NCBI RefSeq assembly: GCF_004214935.1
Contig: NZ_SFCC01000010.1
Span: 124,001 to 188,000 of the forward strand
Source of the DNA: Amycolatopsis suaedae
GTDB taxonomy: Bacteria; Actinomycetota; Actinomycetes; Mycobacteriales; Pseudonocardiaceae
Reading direction: 5' to 3'
Length of the DNA: 64,000 nt
The position numbers and the translations under genes are program-made. Of this stretch, positions 24,301 through 32,443 are shown piece after piece. The notes under the pieces were generated by a model. That model did not search any database, was not told the origin of the DNA, and worked only from the letters and a program-made list of their open reading frames with translations. Each line of letters begins with the position of its first letter. Within the stretch, counting starts at the first letter, position 1.

Positions 24301-24774
24301 ATGAGCGAACCTCGGTGGTTGACCGATTCAGAGCTGCTCGCCTGGCGCTCCTACATCGTCGCGACCCTGCTGTTGCGGCAGCGCCTGCACCGGGATCTCG
24401 CCGAGACACACGACGTGTCGCTCATCGACTACGAGGTCCTCGTGGTGTTGTCCGCGCATCCGGAAGGGCGCATGCGGATGTCCGAGCTGGCCGGGATGCT
24501 GGGCTCCACGAAGAGCAGGTTGTCCCATCAGGTCCGGCGCATGGAGGCGGGCGGGCTCGTTCGCAGGGTCGCCGATCCGGAGGACAAGCGTGGCGTGGTC
24601 ACCGAGCTCACCGCCGAGGGCGCGAACCTGCTGCGCGCGGCCGCGCCGACCCACGTCGAAGGCGTGCGGGCGAACCTGATCGACCTGCTGTCCGAGGAGG
24701 AGCAGGCCGTGCTGACCGACGTCTTCAGCCGGGTGCACCGCAAGCTGGGCGGCGCCGACTGGCCTGCCGGCTAG
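24301..24774 (+). CDS. MarR-family regulator
   Basis: 157 residues, leaderless start (TAGTCT 24288-24293, seven bases, ATG 24301). The winged helix-turn-helix is clear: MSELAGMLGSTKSRLSHQVR, then the wing RRVADPEDKRGVVTELT. No cysteine pair for redox sensing is seen. It belongs to the multiple-drug/oxidative-stress MarR group, but its ligand is unknown. It converges on the SnoaL-like gene with a palindromic repeat between the two stops. Confidence 0.92.
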   Translation: MSEPRWLTDSELLAWRSYIVATLLLRQRLHRDLAETHDVSLIDYEVLVVLSAHPEGRMRMSELAGMLGSTKSRLSHQVRRMEAGGLVRRVADPEDKRGVVTELTAEGANLLRAAAPTHVEGVRANLIDLLSEEEQAVLTDVFSRVHRKLGGADWPAG

Positions 24775-24782
24775 CTAGGCGA

Positions 24783-24839
24783 AGCACGTGAAGGCCACCT
24801 TCACCACGTCTCATGTGGTGAAGGTGGCCTTCACGTGCT
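24783..24839. repeat. Dispersed 57-bp palindrome between convergent MarR and SnoaL-like genes
   Basis: Arms 24783-24809 and 24813-24839 match at 26 of 27 positions around CTC. The arm is AGCACGTGAAGGCCACC followed by TTCACCACGT. It starts 9 bp after the MarR stop and ends 17 bp before the SnoaL-like stop, so it may serve as a two-way terminator, though no T-run is present. Confidence 0.85.
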
Positions 24840-24855
24840 GTGGGGCCCGGCCGGG

Positions 24856-25287
24856 TCAGCTCGCCGGGGCGAAGATGGGCCTGCCGCTCGTCTCCAGTTC
24901 GTCGTCCGGCGCGGCCATGTTCTGGCAGGCGGTCAGGCGCCACTGCCCGTCCTCCTTCGCCAGGATCCACAGCGGCGTGCCGATGTCCGGGCCGTCGGGC
25001 GTCTGGTAGATCTGCCGCAGCTTGACGGCGGCGACGTCCGGGCGGATGAACAACACGTGCTCCAGCTCGAACGCGACCGACATGCCCGCCATCCCGCCGG
25101 GCAGCACCTGGCGCGTGAACGCCGCGATCTCGTCGATGCCGTAGAGACGCTTGCCGCCGCCGGTGGTCCAGATCGCGTCGGCCCGGAACAGCTTGAGGAA
25201 CTCGTCGGGAAGCTCGTTGTTCTGCGCGTGCGTGACCGTGTCGACCAGCTTCCTGATGGCCGCGATCTCGATGTCCGTCGTAGTCAT
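24856..25287 (-). CDS. SnoaL/NTF2-like protein (SgcJ/EcaC family)
   Basis: 143 residues from ATG 25287. It has the cone-shaped NTF2 pattern of SgcJ/EcaC proteins: an N-terminal helix (AIRKLVDTVTHAQNN), FRADAIWTTGGGKRLYGIDE, and beta strands WRLTACQNMAAP near the end. Members bind small hydrophobic ligands or act as accessory enzymes, and the annotation 'oxidoreductase' for the family is not well grounded. It lies convergent with MarR across a palindromic repeat. A role in detoxification under MarR control is possible but not shown. Confidence 0.8.
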   Translation of the reverse strand: MTTTDIEIAAIRKLVDTVTHAQNNELPDEFLKLFRADAIWTTGGGKRLYGIDEIAAFTRQVLPGGMAGMSVAFELEHVLFIRPDVAAVKLRQIYQTPDGPDIGTPLWILAKEDGQWRLTACQNMAAPDDELETSGRPIFAPAS

Positions 25288-25361
25288 GACCCCAGCCTGG
25301 AACATCAACCGAAGTTGAGGTCAAGACAGTCGCGCCGCACCATTCGGCTACGCTCGTCATG

Positions 25362-25449
25362 GGTAGCGTGTCCGAGCGGCCGAAGGAGCGCGTCTTGAAA
25401 ACGCGAGAGGGCTAGACACCCTCCGTGGGTTCGAATCCCACCGCTACCG
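25362..25449 (+). tRNA. tRNA-Ser (anticodon TGA)
   Basis: An 88-nt class II tRNA. The acceptor pairs GGTAGCG (25362-25368) with CGCTACC (25442-25448), discriminator G. The anticodon stem is CGCGT/ACGCG around loop CTTGAAA, giving TGA for UCA codons. A long variable arm and the T-loop GGGTTCGAATCCC are present. The 3' CCA is not encoded. Confidence 0.97.
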
Positions 25450-25462
25450 CGCACACGGAAAA

Positions 25463-25491
25463 GGCCACCACCCGGCGGGTGGTGGCCTTTT
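25463..25491 (+). terminator. Rho-independent terminator after tRNA-Ser
   Basis: GGCCACCACCC, loop GGC, GGGTGGTGGCC, then TTTTCTT. An A-run precedes the stem, so it can also end the leftward M28 peptidase transcript, whose stop codon lies 12 bp beyond. Confidence 0.92.
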
Positions 25492-25503
25492 CTTCGCCGA
25501 AAT

Positions 25504-27033
25504 CTACGCGGCGACCTCGTGCGTGTGCGCCGCGGCGAACATCCGCTGCTGCGCACGCTGGTCGGCACGCTGCTTCTTGTTGGCGGCCTTCGCCGGCGGC
25601 ACGCCGTTGACGTCCTCGGTGCTGATCGCGTAGGAGCCGATCACGAACGCCAGCGCGTCACCGTTGCGGTTCAACGAGACCCGGTCGACGTTGCCGAGGT
25701 TGTCGCAGGCCTGGTGGTAGCACTTGTCGTAGGCGACGCCAGCCTGACCGCCCCACTTGGCGGCCTGCGCGGGGGTCTTGATGCCCTCGGCACCGGTGAA
25801 CAGGCCACCGGCCGGGATACCGACGGCGATGAAGCCGCCGTAGTCGGAACGACCGCTGAAGTCGGTGTCCTCGACCTCGACACCCTGCGACGTCAGCGCG
25901 CCGCGGAACGCCTGCTCGATCTGCGCCGAACCGTACGGGCCGACGTTGCCGTCACCGGCGGAGTCGTCACCGTCGTAGGCGAAGTAGCCCGTGTTCGGTG
26001 AGCCGATCATGTCGAAGTTCAGGTACAGGGCGATGTCCAGCTGCTGCTCGAAGCTCAGCTGACCGACGTAGTAGTCCGAACCGACCAGGCCGAACTCCTC
26101 CGCGCTCCACCAGGCGAACCGCACGGCGTTGTTGACCCTGGGGCTGCCGCCGAGCTGCACGGCGGTCTCCAGCAGCGCGGCCGAGCCGGTGCCGTTGTCG
26201 TTGATGCCCGGGCCGTCCGGGACGCCGTCGAGGTGCGCACCGGCCATCACGACGTTGTCCTTGCGGCCGGTCTTCGTCTCGGCGATGACGTTGTAGGTGG
26301 TGCGCTCCTCCTGCTCGGCCCGCAGCACCAGCTTCACCGTCGCGCCGTTGCTGCCGGCGAGCGCCTCACCCTCGGCCTTGGTGATGCCGCCGGTCGGGAT
26401 CTTCGCGGCCGCCGGGTCGCCGAGCGTCCCGCTCAGCGTGCCGTCGACGTTGTTGTAGATGATCGCGCCGATCGCACCGGCCTGCGCCGCCGCGGCCTGC
26501 TTGTCGGCGAACGCGCATCCGCCGCGGGAGACCAGGACGATCTTGCCGGTCACGTTGCCGTAGTCGGTGGCCTCGCAGCCGGGGGTGGCGTCGGACGGGA
26601 TCACCGCGAGCTGCCCCTCCAGCCCGCCTGCCGGGGTGTCCTTGCTGTAGACCATGACCTTGACCGGCACGTTCTTGCCGCCCACGGTCAGCTTCTCCTC
26701 CAGCGGGTGGAAGAAGAAGAACGGGAACTGCTGCCGCGTCACGTTGTAGCCGGCGGCCTCCAGCTTGCCGGCGATGTACTCGGCGGACTTGGCGTGCCCC
26801 GCGGTGCCTGCCGCGCGGTTGCGGCCGTTGCTGTCCGCGAGTCGCTGGAACGCGACGAGATGCCGGTTGACCGCGCCGACGTCGACCTTGCGGGCCAGCT
26901 GCCGGGCGAGTGCGGGACCGTCCGCGGCGGCTTGTGGCTGCGCGGCGGCGGCCGAGGGTGCGAGCCCCAGGGCCAAGCCCGCGCACGAGGCCAGCGCGAC
27001 CGCGGGCGCGAGCCGTTTCCTGACCGATGTCAT
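25504..27033 (-). CDS. Secreted M28 aminopeptidase with PA domain
   Basis: 509 residues from ATG 27033. The signal peptide (MTSVRKRLAPAVALASCAGL onward to the SAAAA region) is followed by a protease-associated domain and a di-zinc M28 catalytic domain. Zinc ligands and catalytic residues are visible in GAHLDGVPDGPGINDNGTGS, WWSAEEFGLVGS, YLNFDMIGSP and CYHQACD. A basic tail with KAANKKQRADQRAQQR follows. The closest functional type is the Streptomyces secreted leucine aminopeptidase, here with an inserted PA domain. It acts outside the cell on peptides. It shares a two-way terminator with tRNA-Ser. Confidence 0.94.
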   Translation of the reverse strand: MTSVRKRLAPAVALASCAGLALGLAPSAAAAQPQAAADGPALARQLARKVDVGAVNRHLVAFQRLADSNGRNRAAGTAGHAKSAEYIAGKLEAAGYNVTRQQFPFFFFHPLEEKLTVGGKNVPVKVMVYSKDTPAGGLEGQLAVIPSDATPGCEATDYGNVTGKIVLVSRGGCAFADKQAAAAQAGAIGAIIYNNVDGTLSGTLGDPAAAKIPTGGITKAEGEALAGSNGATVKLVLRAEQEERTTYNVIAETKTGRKDNVVMAGAHLDGVPDGPGINDNGTGSAALLETAVQLGGSPRVNNAVRFAWWSAEEFGLVGSDYYVGQLSFEQQLDIALYLNFDMIGSPNTGYFAYDGDDSAGDGNVGPYGSAQIEQAFRGALTSQGVEVEDTDFSGRSDYGGFIAVGIPAGGLFTGAEGIKTPAQAAKWGGQAGVAYDKCYHQACDNLGNVDRVSLNRNGDALAFVIGSYAISTEDVNGVPPAKAANKKQRADQRAQQRMFAAAHTHEVAA

Positions 27034-27133
27034 AGACAAGCTCCCCAATCCTGGTAAGGACCGGCCGCGGAATCCCCCGACGCGTCCGGCTACACGTAGT
27101 GCCGGATTACTTTCATCCCTATCCGTGCGCGGG

Positions 27134-27793
27134 TCAAGAGTCGTTCGTCGTAGTGCCACCGAGAAGTAACCCTCGGCAGCCGTCCAGCCCGTCGACCTCG
27201 AGCGTCCAGTCCGGCCGGAACCCGGCGAACCGCTGCCTGGTCAGCAGCAACCGGGTCTCGACGGCCCGCTCGCCGCGGCGCACGGCGGTATCCGATCCGT
27301 CCGGAAGATAACCGAGTTTCTCACTAACCCGTAACGAATTGACATTATCGGTGAATGCCGCCGAACGGGCCTGTATTGCGGCCAGGTGATCGAAAGCGAA
27401 AAGCAGGACGGCGGCCCGCATCTCCGTACCGAAGCCGTGCCGCTGGAATCGCTGCCCGAGCCACGATCCGGTGCTGACCTCGCGGGTGACCGCGAACTGC
27501 TTGGCGTACAGCCCCTGGCTGCCGATCAGCTCGCCGTCCCGGCGCACGAGGAAGTTGATCCCCCACGAACCGGGCTCGCACCCGGCCCGTTCACCCCAGT
27601 GGTAGCGCATGATCTTGCCGACCATGTCCTCCGGTTCGGCATCGGTCCACGGGATCAGGAACGGCATCTGCTCGGGCGGGTGGACGCCGCCCAGCGCGAG
27701 TTCACACAGCTCTAGCAGGCTCGCGTCGTCGTCCGGCCGCAGTTCGAGGCGGGGTGTCCGCAGCACCAGATGCCGTAGCGGCCAGGGTTCCAT
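27134..27793 (-). CDS. GNAT-family N-acetyltransferase (RimJ/RimL type)
   Basis: 219 residues. The GNAT fold shows LRTPRLELRPDDDASL at the start, ELIGSQGLYAK as beta4, the acetyl-CoA loop LGQRFQRHGFGTEMRAAVL and NSLRVSEKLGYLPDGSD near the end. This layout is that of RimJ/RimL-like enzymes that acetylate N-terminal or side-chain amines of proteins or small molecules. The substrate is unknown. Divergent from the quinone oxidoreductase gene with 55 bp between starts. Confidence 0.88.
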   Translation of the reverse strand: MEPWPLRHLVLRTPRLELRPDDDASLLELCELALGGVHPPEQMPFLIPWTDAEPEDMVGKIMRYHWGERAGCEPGSWGINFLVRRDGELIGSQGLYAKQFAVTREVSTGSWLGQRFQRHGFGTEMRAAVLLFAFDHLAAIQARSAAFTDNVNSLRVSEKLGYLPDGSDTAVRRGERAVETRLLLTRQRFAGFRPDWTLEVDGLDGCRGLLLGGTTTNDS

Positions 27794-27848
27794 GCACCGA
27801 TGTTGGCCAATCCTTCACATCACGGCAAACGTATATAGGGTCGGCACC

Positions 27849-28823
27849 ATGCGTGCGATCATGATCCGCGAGCCGGGCGGCCCGGAAAACCTGGAGTGGA
27901 CAACGGTTCCCGACCCCGAGCCGGGTCCCGGTGAGGTTCTCGTCGACGTCGCGGCGAGCGCACTGAACCGTGCCGACCTGCTGCAACGCCAGGGGCACTA
28001 CCCGCCGCCGAAGGGCGCCAGCGAGATCATCGGCCTGGAGTGCTCCGGCACGATCGCCGAGCTCGGCGAAGGCGTCGAGGGCTGGCAGATCGGCGACGAG
28101 GTGTGCGCGCTGCTGGCCGGTGGCGGCTACGCCGAGAAGGTCGTGGTGCCCGCCGTCCAGCTGCTGCCCGTGCCCGGCGAGGTCGAACTGCTGGCGGCCG
28201 CCGCACTGCCGGAGGTGGCGTGCACCGTCTGGTCGAACGTGATCATGCACGCCGGCCTGCGGGCGGACGAGGTGCTGCTGGTGCACGGCGGCGCGGGCGG
28301 GATCGGCACCCACGCCATCCAGGTCGCCAAGGCGCTGGGCGCGACGGTCGCGGTGACGGCGGGGTCGGCGCAGCGGCTGGAGCGCTGCCGCCAGCTCGGC
28401 GCCGACATCCTGGTCAACTACAAGGAGCAGGACTTCGTCGAGCTCCTCCGGGCCGAGGCAGGCGGCGCGAACGTCATCCTCGACAACATGGGCGCGAAGT
28501 ACCTCGGCCGCAACGTCGACGCGCTCGCCCCCGACGGCAGGCTGGTGATCATCGGCATGCAGGGCGGGATCAAGGGCGAGCTGAACATCGGCAAGCTGCT
28601 GGCCAAGCGGGCCAGCGTGGCCGCGACCGGGCTGCGGGCCCGGCCGCTTGACCAGAAGGGCGAGATCGTCGCAGCCGTGCGGGAGAACCTGTGGCCGCTG
28701 GTGGCGCAGGGCTCGGTGCAGCCGATCATCGACCAGGTGCTGCCCATGGCCGAGGCCGCCGAGGCACACCGTGCCCTGGAGGAGGGCGACGTCTTCGGCA
28801 AGATCCTGCTGGCCGCCCGTTAA
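27849..28823 (+). CDS. NAD(P)H-quinone oxidoreductase, PIG3/QOR type (Rv3777-like)
   Basis: 324 residues, leaderless start (TAGGGT 27836-27841, seven bases, ATG 27849). A medium-chain dehydrogenase without the structural zinc cysteines. NADPH binding is seen in VHGGAGGIGTHAIQVAK, and the substrate domain has NRADLLQRQGHYPPPKGASE. It reduces quinones or related enones. The gene overlaps the convergent class-V aminotransferase-like gene by 4 bp, the same pairing as Rv3777/Rv3778c in M. tuberculosis, and so marks the left border of the arabinogalactan neighbourhood. Confidence 0.9.
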   Translation: MRAIMIREPGGPENLEWTTVPDPEPGPGEVLVDVAASALNRADLLQRQGHYPPPKGASEIIGLECSGTIAELGEGVEGWQIGDEVCALLAGGGYAEKVVVPAVQLLPVPGEVELLAAAALPEVACTVWSNVIMHAGLRADEVLLVHGGAGGIGTHAIQVAKALGATVAVTAGSAQRLERCRQLGADILVNYKEQDFVELLRAEAGGANVILDNMGAKYLGRNVDALAPDGRLVIIGMQGGIKGELNIGKLLAKRASVAATGLRARPLDQKGEIVAAVRENLWPLVAQGSVQPIIDQVLPMAEAAEAHRALEEGDVFGKILLAAR

Positions 28824-30019
28824 CGCATCTCTTCGATCACGCGGACGAGCTGGTTGATCTCGAACACGTTGGAGTAGTGGGCGAGGCCGATGCGGACGGC
28901 ACCGCCCACCTCTCCGGCGCCCAGCGCGGCGAACACCCCGCTGGTGCCCTCGTCCGCGAACGCGCACAGGCCCTGGGAGGCGAGGTAGTCGGCGACCTCG
29001 TGTGCCTTCTTCGCCGCCACCATGAACGCCAGCGCCGGGATGCGCCGCATCGCGTCGCCGATCACCGTGACGTGCCGCAGCGAACGCAGCTCGGTGGACA
29101 GCTGCGCGAGCAGGCCGGCGTGGTACGACTTCGCCGAGCCCAGCGAGGTCACCAGCCGCTCCCGCCGGGAGCCCGCGGCCGCGTCGTCCAGGCCGGCCAG
29201 ATAGTCGACCGAGGCGACCAGCCCGGCCAGCAACGGGTAGGCGTGCGGGCCCAGCTCCAGCCGCGCCGGGCCGCGGGCGCCCGGTTCGAGCGACGCCGAC
29301 GGCAGCCGTTCCAGCAGCTCGGGGTCACGGAAGACCAGCGCGCCGACGGCCGGGCCGCCCCAGGACTGCGCGGACAGCACCATCACGTCGGCACCGAGCG
29401 CGGGCAGGTCCAGCGACACGAACGGGGCCGCGTAGGTGGCGTCGACCACGACCAGCGAGCCGACCCGGTGCGCCAGCTCGATGACGGTCGGCAGGTCCGG
29501 GCGGGTGCCGACGGCGCCGGACGCCGCGGTGATCGTGACGGCCTTCGTCCGCGCCGACACCAGGCCCTCGTACTGCCACGCGGGCAGCTCGCAGGTCTCG
29601 ATGTCGATCTCACCCCAGCGCACCACAGCGCCGACGCGCTTGGCGGCGCGCTGCCAGGGCGCGAGGTTCGCGGGCTCGTCCAGGCGGGAGACCACGACCT
29701 CGTCGCCGATGGTCCAGCGGTCGGACAGCGCGTCGACCAGGCGCTGGATCAGCACCGACGCACTCGGGCCGAGCACCACACCGGCCGGATCGGCCCCGGC
29801 CAGGTCGGCGACGGCCCGGCGAGCCGCGGCCACGATGCTCTCCGCACGCTGGGAGGCGGGGAAGGCGCCACCGGGGCCGGAAACCGGCGCCCGCATGGCC
29901 GTCGAGACGGCGGAAGCCACCTGTTCGGGGACGAGCATGCCCGCGGCGCCGTCGAAATGAATCCAGCCGTCACCCAGAGCGGGAAACAATCCACGAATCC
30001 GAGCGACGTCGAACGCCAT
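28820..30019 (-). CDS. Class-V aminotransferase / cysteine-desulfurase-like protein lacking the PLP lysine (Rv3778c-like)
   Basis: 399 residues from ATG 30019, leaderless (TACGGT on the minus strand at 30031-30026, six bases, ATG). The fold-type I layout is complete: N-terminal YLDNAA-like FDGAAGMLVPEQV, central VVVDATYAAPFVSLDLPALG with the PLP aspartate, then DVMVLSAQSWGGPAVGALVF. In active relatives the last stretch reads S-x-H-K-x-x-G-P with the lysine that binds PLP; here those positions are Q and S. The codons were checked and are unambiguous. The protein may therefore be a non-catalytic homologue or use PLP differently. Position matches Rv3778c. Confidence 0.85.
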   Translation of the reverse strand: MAFDVARIRGLFPALGDGWIHFDGAAGMLVPEQVASAVSTAMRAPVSGPGGAFPASQRAESIVAAARRAVADLAGADPAGVVLGPSASVLIQRLVDALSDRWTIGDEVVVSRLDEPANLAPWQRAAKRVGAVVRWGEIDIETCELPAWQYEGLVSARTKAVTITAASGAVGTRPDLPTVIELAHRVGSLVVVDATYAAPFVSLDLPALGADVMVLSAQSWGGPAVGALVFRDPELLERLPSASLEPGARGPARLELGPHAYPLLAGLVASVDYLAGLDDAAAGSRRERLVTSLGSAKSYHAGLLAQLSTELRSLRHVTVIGDAMRRIPALAFMVAAKKAHEVADYLASQGLCAFADEGTSGVFAALGAGEVGGAVRIGLAHYSNVFEINQLVRVIEEMR

Positions 30020-30143
30020 GGACACACCGTACGGAGGTCCAGCTTCCGCCGCGCGAGCGGGGTTGGCCTGCACTGCAGGTGACGGCGGCGCGTCGCTACG
30101 CTCGTTGGAGAGCAGACCCAGGAACCAGGCCAGGACGGAGCAC

Positions 30144-30716
30144 ATGACCGAGCCGAATTTCCACCGGTCCGACACCGACGGTAACCAGGACGCGGAGCAG
30201 TCCCACCATGTGGTGGTCGTCGGCCCCGACGGCACGCCCGTCGGCACCGCCCGCGTCGCGTCCAACGGCGAGCCGGAGCAGGGCGACTCCGTCGGTGACC
30301 TCGTCGAGGAGCCTGCGAAGGTCATGCGGATCGGCACCATGATCAAGCAGCTGCTGGAGGAGGTCAGGGCGGCACCGCTCGACGACGCCAGCCGCAACCG
30401 CGTCCGCGAGATTCACCAGACCTCGATCAAGGAGCTGGAGCAGGCACTCGCGCCCGAGCTGCAGGACGAGCTGGAGCGGCTCGTCGCGCCGTTCACCGAG
30501 GACGCCACGCCGTCCGACGCGGAGCTGCGGATCGCGCAGGCCCAGCTCGTCGGCTGGCTGGAGGGGCTGTTCCACGGCATCCAGACGGCGTTGTTCGCCC
30601 AGCAGATGGCGGCCCGGGTGCAGTTGGAGCAGATGCGCAGGGGCCTGCCGATGGGGTCGTCCGGCGCCGGCCAGGAGTCCGGCGGGCCGAACATCGGCGG
30701 CGGTCAGTACCTCTGA
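30144..30716 (+). CDS. bpa: Bpa / PafE bacterial proteasome activator (DUF2587, Rv3780-like)
   Basis: 190 residues from ATG 30144 with GGAG five bases upstream. A disordered acidic N-terminus is followed by a long four-helix core (MIKQLLEEVRAAPLDDASRN to QMAARVQLEQMRRG) and a Gly/Ser tail ending in GQYL. The terminal GQYL is the motif with which Bpa rings dock into the 20S proteasome alpha ring in M. tuberculosis. It promotes ATP-independent degradation of unfolded substrates. The proteasome genes are not in this window. Synteny with Rv3780 supports the call. Confidence 0.95.
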   Translation: MTEPNFHRSDTDGNQDAEQSHHVVVVGPDGTPVGTARVASNGEPEQGDSVGDLVEEPAKVMRIGTMIKQLLEEVRAAPLDDASRNRVREIHQTSIKELEQALAPELQDELERLVAPFTEDATPSDAELRIAQAQLVGWLEGLFHGIQTALFAQQMAARVQLEQMRRGLPMGSSGAGQESGGPNIGGGQYL

Positions 30717-31675
30717 GACCGCTGAGCGATCGCGTCCAGCACGCGGTCGGCGCCGCGGCCGTCCACGGCGGCGGCCGCGGCGGCGGCCAGCTTCTCCCGC
30801 CTGGCGGGCTCGGCGAGCAGGCCGGTCAGCACCTCGGTGACCGACGCGAGGTCGGTCCCGCTCTCCAGCCCTGCGGCGAGCCCCTGGTCGACGGCGGCGC
30901 GGTAGCCGGTGGCCTGGTTGTCGACCAGCCGCACCAGCGCCGTCGGAACGCCGATGCAGCACAGCTCCAGCAACGTCACCCCGGCGGCGCTGATCACCAG
31001 GTCGGCTCCGGCGAGCAGCCGGGGCAGCTCGGTGCTCGGCGGGGCGACGAGGAAGCGCTGACCGGGTAGCGGGTCCGGCACCGCGGGCTCGCCACGCACC
31101 AGGGCCTCGGCCGCGAACGGCAAGCTCGTGTCCCGCAGGGCGGTGAGGATGCCGCTCACGACGCCGGACCACACACCTCCGCCGCCGAGCACGACCAGCA
31201 CCCTTGGCGGGTCGTGCGGCTCACCGTCGCGGCTCGCCCTGGCGGCCTGGACGACCTGCCGCAGCGGGGCGTAGGCGGGGCCGGTCAGCAGAACCGGCGA
31301 GTCGTCGGCGGGCCGGTCGGCGCGGTGCAGGCCGCAGTCGACCACGATGTCGGCCCGCCGCCTGCCGAACGTGCCGTCCTCCATGGACACCAGCAGCGCG
31401 CCCGCGGCGTTGACCTCGTCCCGCAGCTCGCCGAGGCCATAGTGGTCGACAAGCACGGCGTCGTGCCCGGCCGCCAGCTCGCCGAGCGGGCCGTCCGGCA
31501 ACCGGGGGACGCCGAGCTGATCGAACCGCGCGGCCAGCCATTCGGCGTTGGTGGTCCGGCCGGCGAACGACACCGTCCAGCCCCTGGCCACGGCGTGCTC
31601 GGCGAACGCGACCACGCGGGCGATGTGGCCCGCGCCGATCTCGGCCGAGGAGTCGGCCCGCAGCAGCAGCCTCAC
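30704..31675 (-). CDS. pseG: PseG, UDP-2,4-diacetamido-trideoxy-altropyranose hydrolase
   Basis: 323 residues from GTG 31675, overlapping the pseF stop by 4 nt. A GT-B-like two-domain fold. The N-terminal RADSSAEIGAGHIARV places the catalytic-type histidine at position 17, as in Campylobacter PseG, and the C-terminal domain has VLVVLGGGGVWSG and LVISAAGVTLLELCCIGVPT for nucleotide binding. It removes UDP from the bis-acetamido L-altrose sugar, the fourth step of pseudaminic acid synthesis. It forms a leftward pair with pseF, and its end overlaps the end of bpa by 13 bp. Confidence 0.9.
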   Translation of the reverse strand: MRLLLRADSSAEIGAGHIARVVAFAEHAVARGWTVSFAGRTTNAEWLAARFDQLGVPRLPDGPLGELAAGHDAVLVDHYGLGELRDEVNAAGALLVSMEDGTFGRRRADIVVDCGLHRADRPADDSPVLLTGPAYAPLRQVVQAARASRDGEPHDPPRVLVVLGGGGVWSGVVSGILTALRDTSLPFAAEALVRGEPAVPDPLPGQRFLVAPPSTELPRLLAGADLVISAAGVTLLELCCIGVPTALVRLVDNQATGYRAAVDQGLAAGLESGTDLASVTEVLTGLLAEPARREKLAAAAAAAVDGRGADRVLDAIAQRSQRY

Positions 31676-32394
31676 CGGACCGCCTTCTGCTCGACGCCGG
31701 CATTGAGCGCCACCAGGTCGGGCCGGGCCCGCAGCAGGTCGACGACCTCGCGCCAGGCAGGCGGCCGGTCGCCCAGCTCGGCGACGACGCCGTCGATGAG
31801 CCGCCAGTCCTGCTCGGTGTCCAACGTCACCCGCAGGTCGTCGGCGGCAGGCGCGACGACGAGTCCGGCGCAGCGGTAGCGGTCCGGTCGCGTATAGACA
31901 CCGGCCGTGACGTGCTCGCGGTGCGGGCCTGCCGGGTCGAGTGCCTGCTCACGCAGGACGTCCGCCCTGGTCAGCTCGGCGTCGAAGCCGCGGGGCAGGG
32001 TGCGGACGAGGGTGTTGCTCAGGTAGTCGAGGTCCGGCTGGGCCCGCCAGAGCGCGACGAGCTGGCTGATCAGCGCGGGGTCGTGCAGCGGGCAGTCGGC
32101 GGTGAGTCGCACCACAGCGTCGGCCGGGTGGGCGTCGAGCGCGAGCAGGAACCGGGCCAGGACGTCGTCCAGCGGACCGCGGACGACGGCCGCACCGCAA
32201 GCGTTTGCCTCCTGGGCGACCGCGTCGTCGTCGGACCCGTCGGAGGTGGCCACGACCACGGCGTCCACGCCGTCGGCGGCCAGCGCCGCCCGGATCACCC
32301 AGCCGAGCACGGAACGCCCGCCGAGCTGCCGCAGCACCTTGCCGGGCAGGCGGGTCGACGACAGCCGTGCCTGTATCACGGCGGTGACCTGCAT
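31672..32394 (-). CDS. pseF: PseF, CMP-pseudaminic acid cytidylyltransferase (SpsF-like)
   Basis: 240 residues from ATG 32394; ATG 32403 would add three residues. The N-terminal nucleotide-binding signature is VIQARLSSTRLPGKVLRQL, followed by VVRLTADCPLHDP with the metal aspartate and VRTLPRGFDAELTRADVL. This is the SpsF/PseF type of CTP transferase. With pseB, C, H, G and I nearby, the substrate is inferred to be pseudaminic acid or a close nonulosonate. It is transcribed divergently from pseB (49 bp between starts) and coupled to pseG downstream. Confidence 0.88.
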   Translation of the reverse strand: MQVTAVIQARLSSTRLPGKVLRQLGGRSVLGWVIRAALAADGVDAVVVATSDGSDDDAVAQEANACGAAVVRGPLDDVLARFLLALDAHPADAVVRLTADCPLHDPALISQLVALWRAQPDLDYLSNTLVRTLPRGFDAELTRADVLREQALDPAGPHREHVTAGVYTRPDRYRCAGLVVAPAADDLRVTLDTEQDWRLIDGVVAELGDRPPAWREVVDLLRARPDLVALNAGVEQKAVR

Positions 32395-32443
32395 GGGTGA
32401 CATGATGTCGGACGCCAACACCCACGAAACGCGGAGGTCATCG

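Noticed and set aside
25320..25500. Integrated element at tRNA-Ser
   Set aside because: No integrase, no repeat of the tRNA 3' end, and housekeeping-type genes on both sides.
30704..32394. Legionaminic or sialic acid pathway instead of pseudaminic acid
   Set aside because: PseB is of the inverting type with the D-K-S-S-P motif, PseG has the H17 pattern, and no NeuC or LegB-type retaining dehydratase is present; the distinction still rests on sequence only.
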